From Bradyrhizobium sp. AS23.2 (GTDB lineage: Bacteria > Pseudomonadota > Alphaproteobacteria > Rhizobiales > Xanthobacteraceae): a stretch of DNA of 32,272 bases. Every line of letters starts with the position of its first letter. The stretch's first letter is position 1. The notes beneath the pieces are model-generated. The model was given only the letters and a program-made list of their open reading frames with translations, did not search any database and had not been told where the DNA came from. Shown one piece after another: positions 15,069-23,228 of this stretch. A program made the translations under genes and the position numbers. The stretch lies in the NCBI RefSeq assembly GCF_001908185.1, contig NZ_LGHM01000084.1, positions 1-32,272 on the forward strand, in the 5' to 3' direction.

Positions 15069-17456
15069 ATGTCATTTGAATTGCGACGCGCGCAGCGTCT
15101 GGGCGGAGCCAGCCTGCTCCTGCTCGGCGCCGCCGCCACCTCGGCCTTCGCCCAAGAGTTGGCGCAGGATAAGTCATCGACCGAGATCCCGGCCGTCACC
15201 GTGACGGCCCCGAGTCCCATCGTGCGCAGAGCGGTGGTGCCCACGCGCAAACCAGTCCGTGTCGCGCGCGGCGCGCGGGCACGCAACCGCGAACGTGCGG
15301 CCGAAGCCACGCCGGCGGCCGCGGCCTCCGCCGCGCCTCAGCAGGGCGTGCTGCCGATCGTGACCAACCAGTTCGCCACCGTCACGGTGGTGCCTAACGA
15401 CGAGATCCGCCGCGAGGGCGGCGGCCAACTCGGCGATCTCTTGTTCTCCAAGCCCGGCATCACCGGCTCGAGCTTCGCGCCCGGCGCCTCCAGCCGACCG
15501 GTCATCCGCGGCCTCGACGTCAACCGCGTCGGCATCGTCGAGAACGGCACCAATGGGGGCGGTGCCTCCGACCTCGGCGAGGATCACTTCGTCCCGATCG
15601 ACCCGCTCGCGACCAACCAGGTCGAGGTGGTGCGCGGGCCGGCTGCGCTCCGTTACGGCTCGACCTCGATCGGCGGCGTCGTCAGTGCCACCAACAACCG
15701 GATTCCGGATGCGTTGCCTTCCTGCGCTCCATCGTTCCAGAGTTACGGCCTGCCGACCAAGGCTCCGCTCGCAACCGCCGAGACCTCGCCCTGCGTCACC
15801 GCCGAGACGCGCACTGCGTTCAGCTCGGTCGATCGCGGCGTCGAAAGTGGCGTGCTGCTCGATACCGGCGGCGGCAACTTTGCCTTCCACGTCGACGCCT
15901 ATGGCCGCACGACCTCCGACTATTTGATTCCGAGCTATCCTTATCTGAACGATCCGTCGCGGCCTGTGAACGGCCGCCAGCCCAATTCGGCGACGCTTTC
16001 GGACGGCGCATCGATCGGCGGCTCCTACTTCTTCCAGGGCGGCTATATCGGCGCGGCGATCACGCAGAACGACTCGCTCTACCACATCCCCGGCATCGAC
16101 GGCGCCGACCACGACACGCGGATCGACGGCCACCAGACCAAGATCAACGTCAAGGGCGAGTACCACCCCGACGCCACCGCGATCGACGCCGTCCGCTTCT
16201 GGGCCGGCGCGACCGACTACCGGCACAACGAGCTCGGCCTTGCCGATCCCGCCGACCTCAACAGCGACGGCGTGCGGCAGACCTTCACCAACAAGGAGCA
16301 GGAGATCCGCACCGAGGTGCAGTTAATGCCGTTCAACGCGCGCTTCGCCGAGGTGACGACCGCCTTTGGCGTGCAGGCCGGCCACCAGGAACTGACGGCA
16401 CCGAGCCCCGACGATCCCGGTAGCCCGCTCAACGGATTGTGGGATCCGAACAAGAACAACAGGATCGCCGGTTACGTCTTCAACGAGCTGAAATTCAGCG
16501 AGACCACCAAGGCCCAGATTGCCGGACGCATCGAGCATGTCAATCTCTCCGGAACAACACCGGCATTCATACCTCCCGTGTTCGACGTTAACATCGACCC
16601 TGCCAGTATTGGTCCTACCACGTCGCGGAATCTGAACTTCACGCCGAAAAGTGCGAGCATTGGCCTGCTCCAGAATCTGCCGTGGGGTCTGGTCGCCAGC
16701 ATTACCGGTCAATACGTCGAACGAGCGCCGAAACCGGCAGAGCTCTTTTCGCGCGGAGCGCATGACGCGACCGCTACCTTCGACATCGGCAATCCAGACC
16801 TCGGCATCGAAACGGCGAAATCGATCGAGGTCGGGTTGCGGCGGGCGACAGGGCCGTTCCGATTCGAACTCACCGGCTACTACACGAAGTTCAACGGCTT
16901 CATATTTCGCCGATTGACCGGCAATACGTGCGACAATGCGGCTTGTGTGGACATCGCCAATCCGGACCAGCTTGAGCTGCAGCAAGCGAGATATTCGCAG
17001 CGTGATGCCATCTTCCGCGGCGGCGAGTTCCAGTCGCAGCTCGATATCGGCGCGTTCCGCGGCGGCATCTGGGGCATCGAGAACCAGCTCGATGTGGTTC
17101 GTGCCACCTTCACCGACGGCACAAACGTGCCGCGCATTCCGCCCTTGCGGATGGGCGGCGGCGTGTTCTGGCGCGACGAAAACTGGCTGATGCGCGTCAA
17201 CCTGTTGCACGCCTTCGCGCAGAACAATGTCGCCGTGATCGCGGAGACACCGACGCCCGGCTACAACCTGCTCAAGGCCGAGGTGAGCTACAAGACCAAG
17301 CTCGACCCCAACTGGTTCGGTGCGCGCGAGATGATGGCCGGCATCACCGGCAACAATCTCCTCAACCAGAGCATCCGCAACTCGGTGTCCTACACCAAGG
17401 ACCAGGTCCTGATGCCCGGCATTGGCGTGCGGGCGTTCGCGAACTTCAAGTTCTAG
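15069..17456 (+). CDS. TonB-dependent outer-membrane receptor, ZnuD-like (probable zinc uptake)
   Basis: This 795-residue receptor has a signal peptide (1-28, ending SAFA), a TonB box-like VTVTAP at 43-48, an unusual Arg/Pro/Ala-rich linker at 51-90, and a plug domain (DEIRREGGGQLGDLLFSKPG, RPVIRGLDVNRVGIVENG, EVVRGPAALRYGSTSIGGVV). A 22-strand barrel follows, ending in VRAFANFKF. The plug segment GGASDLGEDHFVPIDPLATNQVEVVRGPAALRYG resembles ZnuD, and a loop carries H339, H348 and H355 in YHIPGID…DHDTRIDGHQ, possible metal ligands. It would import a metal, probably zinc, using TonB energy. The gene lies downstream of the Zur-like operator and DUF2946 gene. The receptor family is certain; the zinc substrate is inferred. 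Confidence 0.9.
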   Translation: MSFELRRAQRLGGASLLLLGAAATSAFAQELAQDKSSTEIPAVTVTAPSPIVRRAVVPTRKPVRVARGARARNRERAAEATPAAAASAAPQQGVLPIVTNQFATVTVVPNDEIRREGGGQLGDLLFSKPGITGSSFAPGASSRPVIRGLDVNRVGIVENGTNGGGASDLGEDHFVPIDPLATNQVEVVRGPAALRYGSTSIGGVVSATNNRIPDALPSCAPSFQSYGLPTKAPLATAETSPCVTAETRTAFSSVDRGVESGVLLDTGGGNFAFHVDAYGRTTSDYLIPSYPYLNDPSRPVNGRQPNSATLSDGASIGGSYFFQGGYIGAAITQNDSLYHIPGIDGADHDTRIDGHQTKINVKGEYHPDATAIDAVRFWAGATDYRHNELGLADPADLNSDGVRQTFTNKEQEIRTEVQLMPFNARFAEVTTAFGVQAGHQELTAPSPDDPGSPLNGLWDPNKNNRIAGYVFNELKFSETTKAQIAGRIEHVNLSGTTPAFIPPVFDVNIDPASIGPTTSRNLNFTPKSASIGLLQNLPWGLVASITGQYVERAPKPAELFSRGAHDATATFDIGNPDLGIETAKSIEVGLRRATGPFRFELTGYYTKFNGFIFRRLTGNTCDNAACVDIANPDQLELQQARYSQRDAIFRGGEFQSQLDIGAFRGGIWGIENQLDVVRATFTDGTNVPRIPPLRMGGGVFWRDENWLMRVNLLHAFAQNNVAVIAETPTPGYNLLKAEVSYKTKLDPNWFGAREMMAGITGNNLLNQSIRNSVSYTKDQVLMPGIGVRAFANFKF

Positions 17457-17702
17457 AGCGCGATGAGCTTTGGTTGAATCGACGCGAGCCGCGAACTCGG
17501 ATCACCTCTCCCGCAGGGAGAGGTCGGAGCGCATCGAAAGATGCGATCCGGGTGAGGGGTTACGACCTCACCGAATGCTGCGGCCCCTCACCCGGATTGC
17601 ACTGGACGATGCTTTGCATCGCCAGGCGCAATCCGACCTCTCCCCGCTGGGGAGAGGTGACGCCCCGGACAGCCGACTGAACCCAATTTCATCGCGCTTT
17701 AG
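17453..17702. repeat. Long composite palindromic intergenic repeat
   Basis: Nested inverted repeats fill the gap after the TonB receptor gene. Outer arms are CTAGAGCGCGATGA (from 17453) against TCATCGCGCTTTAG (to 17702). Inner arms run 17503-17559 (CACCTCTCCC … GGGTGAGGGG) against 17584-17660 (CCCCTCACCC … GGGGAGAGGTG), each with its own smaller hairpin. This is the mosaic repeat family frequent between Bradyrhizobium genes; transcribed, it would fold strongly and could end or stabilise the receptor mRNA. No gene was recognised between it and 17796. Confidence 0.75.
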
Positions 17703-17795
17703 CCCGTCGCGACAAGCTCAGGCACTTTCGAACCAGGGCCGGCGGTGCGCCTGCACCTCCGGCTCGGGGCGCTTTGCAAAGCGCGTCGAATCCGC

Positions 17796-18053
17796 TCAGG
17801 CCGCGCGTGTCATCCCGGGCGCATCTTCGAGCCGGCGCTCCAGCATGGCGATCGAGGCGCGCAGATTGTCCAGGCGAGCCTGCAGCGTCACGGCAAGCAT
17901 GGGATAGGTCGCGCTGCCCGGATCGGCATTGCCGGCCTTACGTTCCTCCTCCTTGATATCAGCCTCGAGCATCCGACCGCGCCAGCGCAGGTCGGAAATG
18001 AGAGCGTGGAGGTGCAGGGACGCAGTCGCATCGAAACGGGACGTTGGTTGCAT
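17796..18053 (-). CDS. Small hypothetical coiled-coil protein
   Basis: The 85 residues are mostly helical and charged: HLHALISDLRWRGRMLEADI, KEEERKAGN, then LQARLDNLRASIAMLERRLE with heptad-like leucine spacing. No signal peptide or membrane segment. A GAGG ribosome-binding motif about 8 bases before the ATG at 18053 supports the start. It lies 106 bp downstream of the lytic transglycosylase gene on the same strand and might be co-transcribed. No function recognised. Confidence 0.6.
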   Translation of the reverse strand: MQPTSRFDATASLHLHALISDLRWRGRMLEADIKEEERKAGNADPGSATYPMLAVTLQARLDNLRASIAMLERRLEDAPGMTRAA

Positions 18054-18159
18054 GTGATCGCCTCAATCTGAAACAGCCGCGCTTGCGGGGCGGTGGGTTG
18101 CACACACTGCAGCAAGACAGATGCCAGGATGGAGGCGGTTCCCTTCAGCGGCTCCGCAT

Positions 18160-19137
18160 TCAGTTGCGCAGCACGTCACAATACGTACCGACGGCCTTCA
18201 GGGTCGCGCATAGTTTTTCGGCTCCGGCCCGGGTGTCTTCGCCGACCCGGACCCGCACGGCGCCCATCTGGCCAATGATTCCGTGTGTAACGACGTGAGG
18301 CTCGCGGTCGGCAACGATCGCCGCATACTTCGGCAACCACTCACGGTACCTGGCAAGCGCCTTGGCCGGAGTCGGCCCGCCGACCACCTCCACGCCCCAT
18401 GGCTTGACGGTTTCAGGAGATGCATCCGGCTTGGGCTGCATCAGAATGATGGCTGGTAGATTGCACGGAATAACTTCGACCGAGGGCATCTCAACCGGTT
18501 CGGTTTGGCTTCCGGCCCATTCTTCGACGGAGCGACCAGTCACAAGCCGCACATAGGCCCGCGTTTCCAAGGGAAGCGGCCGCCGGGCGCCAAGCCAATC
18601 GCGGACACGTCCAGATCCGGCGTTATACGCGGCTGCCGCAAGGCCGAGATTTCCAAATGCACGACGAAGGCTGTGCAACAGTTCGCCGGACTTCGCAATC
18701 GCTTCCAGCGGATTGAATGGGTCTTCAAGGCCGCTCAACCTCGCGGTCGCCGGCATGAACTGAGCTATGCCCTGCGCACCTTTCCGGCTGATCGCGTCGG
18801 GCTTGAAGTGACTTTCCTGCCAGATCAGGCGAGTCAAGAAATCGACCGGCAGATCATTTGTCGTTGCAGCCGCAGCGAGCGCCTCACAAAGGCCCGGTGC
18901 CGTGGACGGAGCATCCGACTCCGATTTGTCACTTCGTTTCGTCGGAGACGTTTCTTCTGGTTTGGGATTTTCGGCAGAAAGCTGCTGATGCACCGCAGGG
19001 GGATCATCACCAGCGTCCGATGCGAGTGCAGGGAGCTCGATCGCTGCCACAGTCGTGGACAGCAGTAGTCTCAGCAGGAAGCCGGAAGCTCGGCCGAAGC
19101 CGCCAGGCGATGGAGCTTGACCAAGGTCAGACCTCAT
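18160..19137 (-). CDS. Lytic transglycosylase (SLT domain) with C-terminal SPOR-like region
   Basis: This periplasmic murein lytic transglycosylase would cleave the MurNAc-GlcNAc bond to form 1,6-anhydro ends. From ATG 19137 (325 residues): signal-like helix about 19-39 (GFLLRLLLSTTVAAIELPALA), a Ser/Glu/Lys-rich linker, then the SLT fold with catalytic E108 in RLIWQESHF, GAQGIAQFMPATA at 120-132, and LAAAAYNAGSGRV. The C-terminal part (about 255-325, GQMGAVRVRVGEDTRAGAEKLCATLKAVGTYCDVLRN) resembles a SPOR peptidoglycan-binding repeat. An in-frame ATG at 19182 would add 15 residues without clear signal character. Neighbours do not indicate a specific assembly system. Confidence 0.88.
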   Translation of the reverse strand: MRSDLGQAPSPGGFGRASGFLLRLLLSTTVAAIELPALASDAGDDPPAVHQQLSAENPKPEETSPTKRSDKSESDAPSTAPGLCEALAAAATTNDLPVDFLTRLIWQESHFKPDAISRKGAQGIAQFMPATARLSGLEDPFNPLEAIAKSGELLHSLRRAFGNLGLAAAAYNAGSGRVRDWLGARRPLPLETRAYVRLVTGRSVEEWAGSQTEPVEMPSVEVIPCNLPAIILMQPKPDASPETVKPWGVEVVGGPTPAKALARYREWLPKYAAIVADREPHVVTHGIIGQMGAVRVRVGEDTRAGAEKLCATLKAVGTYCDVLRN

Positions 19138-19473
19138 GACGATCGCTTTCGCCCGGCCGGGCACGTGGGAAGGCAACCTCATAGATCCTGCCCCAGAACG
19201 ATCAGCGTTTTCCCCGGAATCCGATGATCAAGATCGGGACTTCAGGGAAGTCGAGTTGGGGGTCTGCAACGCACAACGTCGAAACAGGGAGTGCGTTCCG
19301 ACTATCGAGCATGCGAGTTTGCGCGGCGTGCGGGTGGCCCTTCGGGCATCGTCCTGTCGAGTTCCAGCCTCTAGCTTAAGGGAGGATGAAGTACACATTA
19401 CCCATGGCCGGCTCTTCGCGTTGCCGCGGAGCGCGGAATCTCCGTTGCCAACAATAGATCGTGCTGCGTCGGC
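19138..19473. other. Intergenic stretch without recognised gene
   Basis: 336 bp between the transglycosylase start and the end of the downstream aspT gene. I see no convincing ORF, repeat or terminator; it should contain the transglycosylase promoter. Confidence 0.5.
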
Positions 19474-21168
19474 TCAGGCCGCAAACACAAGAACCATGAC
19501 AGAGCCCCAGGTTGTGAGCAGGATGTTCGCGACTGGATACGCCGGCGTATAGCCGAGCACGGGCACCGGGCTTCCCGATCGCTCCTGGAGAGCGGCCATG
19601 GCCGCCGTTACCGTTTGCGCACCGGTCAACCCGCCGAGCAGAAGGATTGGGTTCATGCGCAAGACGAAATGACCGAAGCAAAATCCGACAATCTGGGGGA
19701 GCAGGGTCACGACCATGCCGCCGAGCAGCAGGCCGATGCCCGATTCCCGCAAGGAGGAGAGAAAGATCGGCCCGGCGTGGATCCCGGTGAGCCCGACGAA
19801 TGCGGCGAGTCCGAGTGACGTCATCAGGCTGATGGCGCCGTCCGGAATCCGGCCGAAGCGCGGATTGAGCGTGCGGAGGTAGCCAACCAGAAGCCCGGCA
19901 AGCAGCGTGCCGACGCTCGTGCTCAGCGCGATCTTGATGCTGCCGACAGGAAAACTCACGAGAACGCCAACGATGCCGCCGAAGAAGATGGCAAGCCCCA
20001 GCACCACGAAGTCGATGTTGGTGCTGGGAGCAACGATGACACCGATATTCTTCGCCGCGTTCTCCACGACCGGTTCGGGGCCGACGATGCGCAGCAGGTC
20101 ACCACGCTGCAGAACCACGCCGGGAGCAATCGGAAGCTCCTGGCCGCCCCTGCTCCACGAACGCAAATAGAGGCCGCGTGTCCAGTCCTGCTGAGAGGCG
20201 TCCTGCAGGTTCATGCCCGCGAGCTTGGCGTTGATGAGGAAAACGTCAGCGGCGATCAAGGGAATGTCGAGCAGCTCCATGTCCTCGACCTCCTCGGCGC
20301 GGGAGCCGATCAGTTCCACGATGATCTGGCGCGGCGCCGATATCGTGATGACATCCCCTGGCGCAAGGACGGCGTCGGGCTCCGCCTGGAGCATGCGTTC
20401 TCCACGACGAATCCGGTGGATGAACAGGCGGTGCTCCGGCAGGCGGGCTTCGGCGGCCGCGACTGTCGACCCGGCAAGGGGGGAATGCTCGTCCAGCCGA
20501 TAGGCACGCAGCTCGAATTTTCGCCACGCGGACGCCAGACCCGGCTTGGTGCGGGTCATTCCCAGCGACTGCTCGAGCTCGAGCGCCTCATTCCGCAGGT
20601 CGATCTTCAGGAGTGCCGGTGCGATCACCGTGCACCACATGATCACGCCCGCATAGCCGAAGATGTAGCAGACCGCATCAGCGACCGCGATATGCGAGAC
20701 ATACAGGGCACGCTGTGCCTCGGGCACCGAGAGGCCGTTGATCGCGTCGGTCGCCGTTCCCATCGCCGCGCTTTGAGTGAGCGCCCCCGACATCAGCCCC
20801 GCCGCAAGGCCGGGATCGAGCCCCAGTATCCTCCCCACGACGATTGCGGCCGCAAGGCCGGTGAGGCAGACGACGACGGCGAGCAGCATCGGTTTCAGCC
20901 CGTCGCGCTTCATCGCCTGCACGAACTGCGGGCCGACGGAATAGCCGACTCCGAACAGAAACAGCAGAAACAGGAAGGATTTGGTCATGCTGGAAACGGG
21001 CACATGCGCGAAATCGCCGACCACCAGGCCGGCGAACAACGAGCCCGTGACCGGGCCAAGACTGAAGGCGCCAATCTTGAAGCTTCCGATCCAGTAGCCC
21101 GCGGCGATCACCAGGAATAGCGCGAGCTCGGGATAACGGACGAGAAACTGCTCCAGCCAGGTCAGCAT
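19474..21168 (-). CDS. aspT: Aspartate:alanine antiporter family protein, second of a tandem pair
   Basis: The 564-residue inner-membrane transporter has the AspT/YidE (AAE family) architecture: five or so N-terminal helices with KSFLFLLFLFGVGYSVGPQF and GALTQSAAMGTATDAI, two central soluble RCK_C domains (about 205-290 and 295-375, with LAPGDVITISAPRQIIVELIG and LQRGDLLRIVGPEPVV), and a second helical half with FGRIPDGAISLMTSLGLAAFVG and GLTGAQTVTAAM. AspT exchanges aspartate for alanine electrogenically, generating proton-motive force together with aspartate 4-decarboxylase. It starts 16 bp after the upstream paralogue and is surely in its transcript. Exact substrate is inferred from the divergent aspD gene. 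Confidence 0.88.
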   Translation of the reverse strand: MLTWLEQFLVRYPELALFLVIAAGYWIGSFKIGAFSLGPVTGSLFAGLVVGDFAHVPVSSMTKSFLFLLFLFGVGYSVGPQFVQAMKRDGLKPMLLAVVVCLTGLAAAIVVGRILGLDPGLAAGLMSGALTQSAAMGTATDAINGLSVPEAQRALYVSHIAVADAVCYIFGYAGVIMWCTVIAPALLKIDLRNEALELEQSLGMTRTKPGLASAWRKFELRAYRLDEHSPLAGSTVAAAEARLPEHRLFIHRIRRGERMLQAEPDAVLAPGDVITISAPRQIIVELIGSRAEEVEDMELLDIPLIAADVFLINAKLAGMNLQDASQQDWTRGLYLRSWSRGGQELPIAPGVVLQRGDLLRIVGPEPVVENAAKNIGVIVAPSTNIDFVVLGLAIFFGGIVGVLVSFPVGSIKIALSTSVGTLLAGLLVGYLRTLNPRFGRIPDGAISLMTSLGLAAFVGLTGIHAGPIFLSSLRESGIGLLLGGMVVTLLPQIVGFCFGHFVLRMNPILLLGGLTGAQTVTAAMAALQERSGSPVPVLGYTPAYPVANILLTTWGSVMVLVFAA

Positions 21169-21184
21169 CTCAAGCAGCCGGTCT

Positions 21185-22876
21185 CTACGTCATCAGCATG
21201 ACGAGCACCATGCCCCAGATCGTCAGCAGTGTGTTTCCGACCGCGTAGGTGACAGTATAGCCAAGCCCCGGAATCTGGCTCCTAGCTCGATCGTTGATCA
21301 TGCCGAGCGAGGCCGTGGTGGTCCGTGCGCCCGAACAGCATCCGAGCACGATGGCGTCATGGAAGCGGAACACGTATTTGCCGACATACATCGCGAGAAT
21401 GAGCGGCACGGTCGTCGCCACGACGCCCCACAGGAACAGCCCGATGCCCAGCGCCTTCAGGCCGGCAACGAAGCCCGGCCCCGACGAGATACCAACTATG
21501 GCAATGAAAACGTTCAGGCCGACGGAATTCATGAACCAGACGGTTGGTGAGGGAATCCGGCCAAAGGTCGGCCGCACCGACCGCAGCCAACCGAAGAACA
21601 GGCCCGAGATCAGCGCTCCGCCGGAGGTGGACAGCGTGAGAGGCACGCTGCCGATCTTGTAGACGATCGCCCCGACCAGCGCGCCGATAGCGATGGCGGC
21701 ACCGATGAAGGCAACGTCGGCGACGTCGGTTGCCCGATCCGGCCGGCCAAGCATCTTCGTCGCGGCCGCGACATCGGGCGTGCGTCCAACGATGGTGACG
21801 ATGTCGCCCCGATTCAGCTTGGTGTTGGGAAGGATGGGGATCTCGACCGCGATCGCGCCCCTTGTGATCTTCCGCAGGAACACGCCGCGCGATGCAGGGC
21901 TCTTCGCCACCTCCTCCAGGGTCTTGCCGTCGACGTCCTTGCTGGTCACGTAGACATCGACGCCTTCGATCGGCATGGCAAGCAGTTCGCGATCGTCGAC
22001 TTCCTCCGCCTGTTCGCCAATCAGCTGGACGAGTACGTCGCGCCGGCCTGCCACGGCCACGACATCACCCGCATGAATCACGGCATCGGCCATGGCATCG
22101 ATGATCCTCCCGTCCTGCCGTAACCGCAGAATGAACACCCGCTGATCGGGAACCAGCGTCTCGGCCTCCTGCACCGTTTTCCCGACCGCCGGGCCGCGCT
22201 CGCGAACGCGGAATGCACGGACGTCGAACTGGTGCCACGCGGTGCCGGGACCGCCCAACTGCTTCTTGCCGCCGTGCTCCTCCTCATATCTCTTGCACGC
22301 GGCTTCGAGATCGATGCCGAGCAGGGCCGGGCCAAAGAGAGCAAGGACGATCGCGGATCCGACGGTGCCAAAAATATAGGTGACCGCGTAGGCGACGGGC
22401 ATGCCGTCGAGGATCTTCTTGGTTTCTTCCGGCGAGAGCCCGAGGCGATTGATGGCATCGGTCGCCAGACCCATGGACGCCGAAATCGTCTGCGAACCGG
22501 CATAAAGTCCGGCGGACGAACCGACATCGTAACCGGCAATCTTCGCCGCGACATACGGGGCGAGGAGGCAGAACACGCACACAACGGCAGCGAAAATCGC
22601 CTGGGGAATACCGTCGTGCGCGATGCCGCGCACGAATTGCGGCCCGACGCCGTAGCCGATGGCAAACAGGAACATCAGGAAGAAGAACGGCTTGAGCGGA
22701 CCTGTAACCGTGATTCCGATCTGGCCGATGATAACAGCGGCGATCAACGTCGCGGTGACGGCCCCGAGCCCCAGGCCTTTGTAGGTGAAGGAGCCGAAGT
22801 AGTAGCCCAGGGCCAAGGATAGGAAGATCGCAATTTCCGGATAGCTCTTGAGCGTCTGAAAGAACCAGTCGATCAT
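21185..22876 (-). CDS. aspT: Aspartate:alanine antiporter family protein, first of a tandem pair
   Basis: The 563-residue paralogue of the next gene has the same layout: N-terminal helices with PFFFLMFLFAIGYGVGPQF and GSQTISASMGLATDAI, two RCK_C domains in the middle (IHAGDVVAVAGRRDVLVQLIG; LNRGDIVTIVGRTPDV), and C-terminal helices with FGRIPSPTVWFMNSVGLNVF and CCSGARTTTASLGMI. GGGGTG lies just upstream of the ATG at 22876. The promoter region, shared with the divergent aspartate decarboxylase gene, holds two FixK-type boxes, one about 127 bp upstream of this start. The two paralogues may work alone, with different substrates, or as a heteromer. Confidence 0.88.
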   Translation of the reverse strand: MIDWFFQTLKSYPEIAIFLSLALGYYFGSFTYKGLGLGAVTATLIAAVIIGQIGITVTGPLKPFFFLMFLFAIGYGVGPQFVRGIAHDGIPQAIFAAVVCVFCLLAPYVAAKIAGYDVGSSAGLYAGSQTISASMGLATDAINRLGLSPEETKKILDGMPVAYAVTYIFGTVGSAIVLALFGPALLGIDLEAACKRYEEEHGGKKQLGGPGTAWHQFDVRAFRVRERGPAVGKTVQEAETLVPDQRVFILRLRQDGRIIDAMADAVIHAGDVVAVAGRRDVLVQLIGEQAEEVDDRELLAMPIEGVDVYVTSKDVDGKTLEEVAKSPASRGVFLRKITRGAIAVEIPILPNTKLNRGDIVTIVGRTPDVAAATKMLGRPDRATDVADVAFIGAAIAIGALVGAIVYKIGSVPLTLSTSGGALISGLFFGWLRSVRPTFGRIPSPTVWFMNSVGLNVFIAIVGISSGPGFVAGLKALGIGLFLWGVVATTVPLILAMYVGKYVFRFHDAIVLGCCSGARTTTASLGMINDRARSQIPGLGYTVTYAVGNTLLTIWGMVLVMLMT

Positions 22877-23002
22877 GATGTCACCCCGTTCATGCCGTCG
22901 GCGCGCGCCCGCTCGCTCCGGCGCGACGTCGCGGATCGAAGATCCGACGACAGCGCTAAAGCCCTATCGATCAACATGAGGCGGCGGGTCGGACGGGACA
23001 TA

Positions 23003-23016
23003 TTGATTTATGTCAA
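23003..23016. promoter_or_regulatory. FNR/FixK-type box 1
   Basis: TTGATTTATGTCAA matches the symmetric FNR/FixK consensus TTGAY-N4-RTCAA exactly. It lies 127 bp upstream of the first aspT start; placed at -41.5 for the minus strand it would position a start near 22968, with a CATGTT-like -10. It is the better placed of the two boxes for aspT. Confidence 0.65.
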
Positions 23017-23117
23017 GCCCGACGGCTGAGCTTCGCGGCATCCGAGGTCCCACCGACGACATCGTCTCGCTGCGTTGCGGCATGGCGGCGGTTCGGAGCG
23101 TCATTGCCGCTTAAGCC

Positions 23118-23131
23118 TTGAGGTAGATCAA
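23118..23131. promoter_or_regulatory. FNR/FixK-type box 2
   Basis: TTGAGGTAGATCAA keeps both outer TTGA/TCAA half-sites with correct 14-bp spacing and deviates at one inner base. It lies 97 bp upstream of the aspD ATG, suitable for a class II promoter starting near 23166. The pair of boxes, one per divergent promoter, supports low-oxygen control. Confidence 0.55.
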
Positions 23132-23228
23132 GAGATGCCGCCGGCCGCCGATCATCCTGAGCGCGATTGCGTAGCCGCGGGAGCCTGGTCCACCTCGTCC
23201 CAACAGATCGCACAGTTCGGAGTGTGAT

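Noticed and set aside
15174..16226. 350-codon minus-strand ORF
   Set aside because: Antisense to the TonB receptor plug and barrel; shadow.
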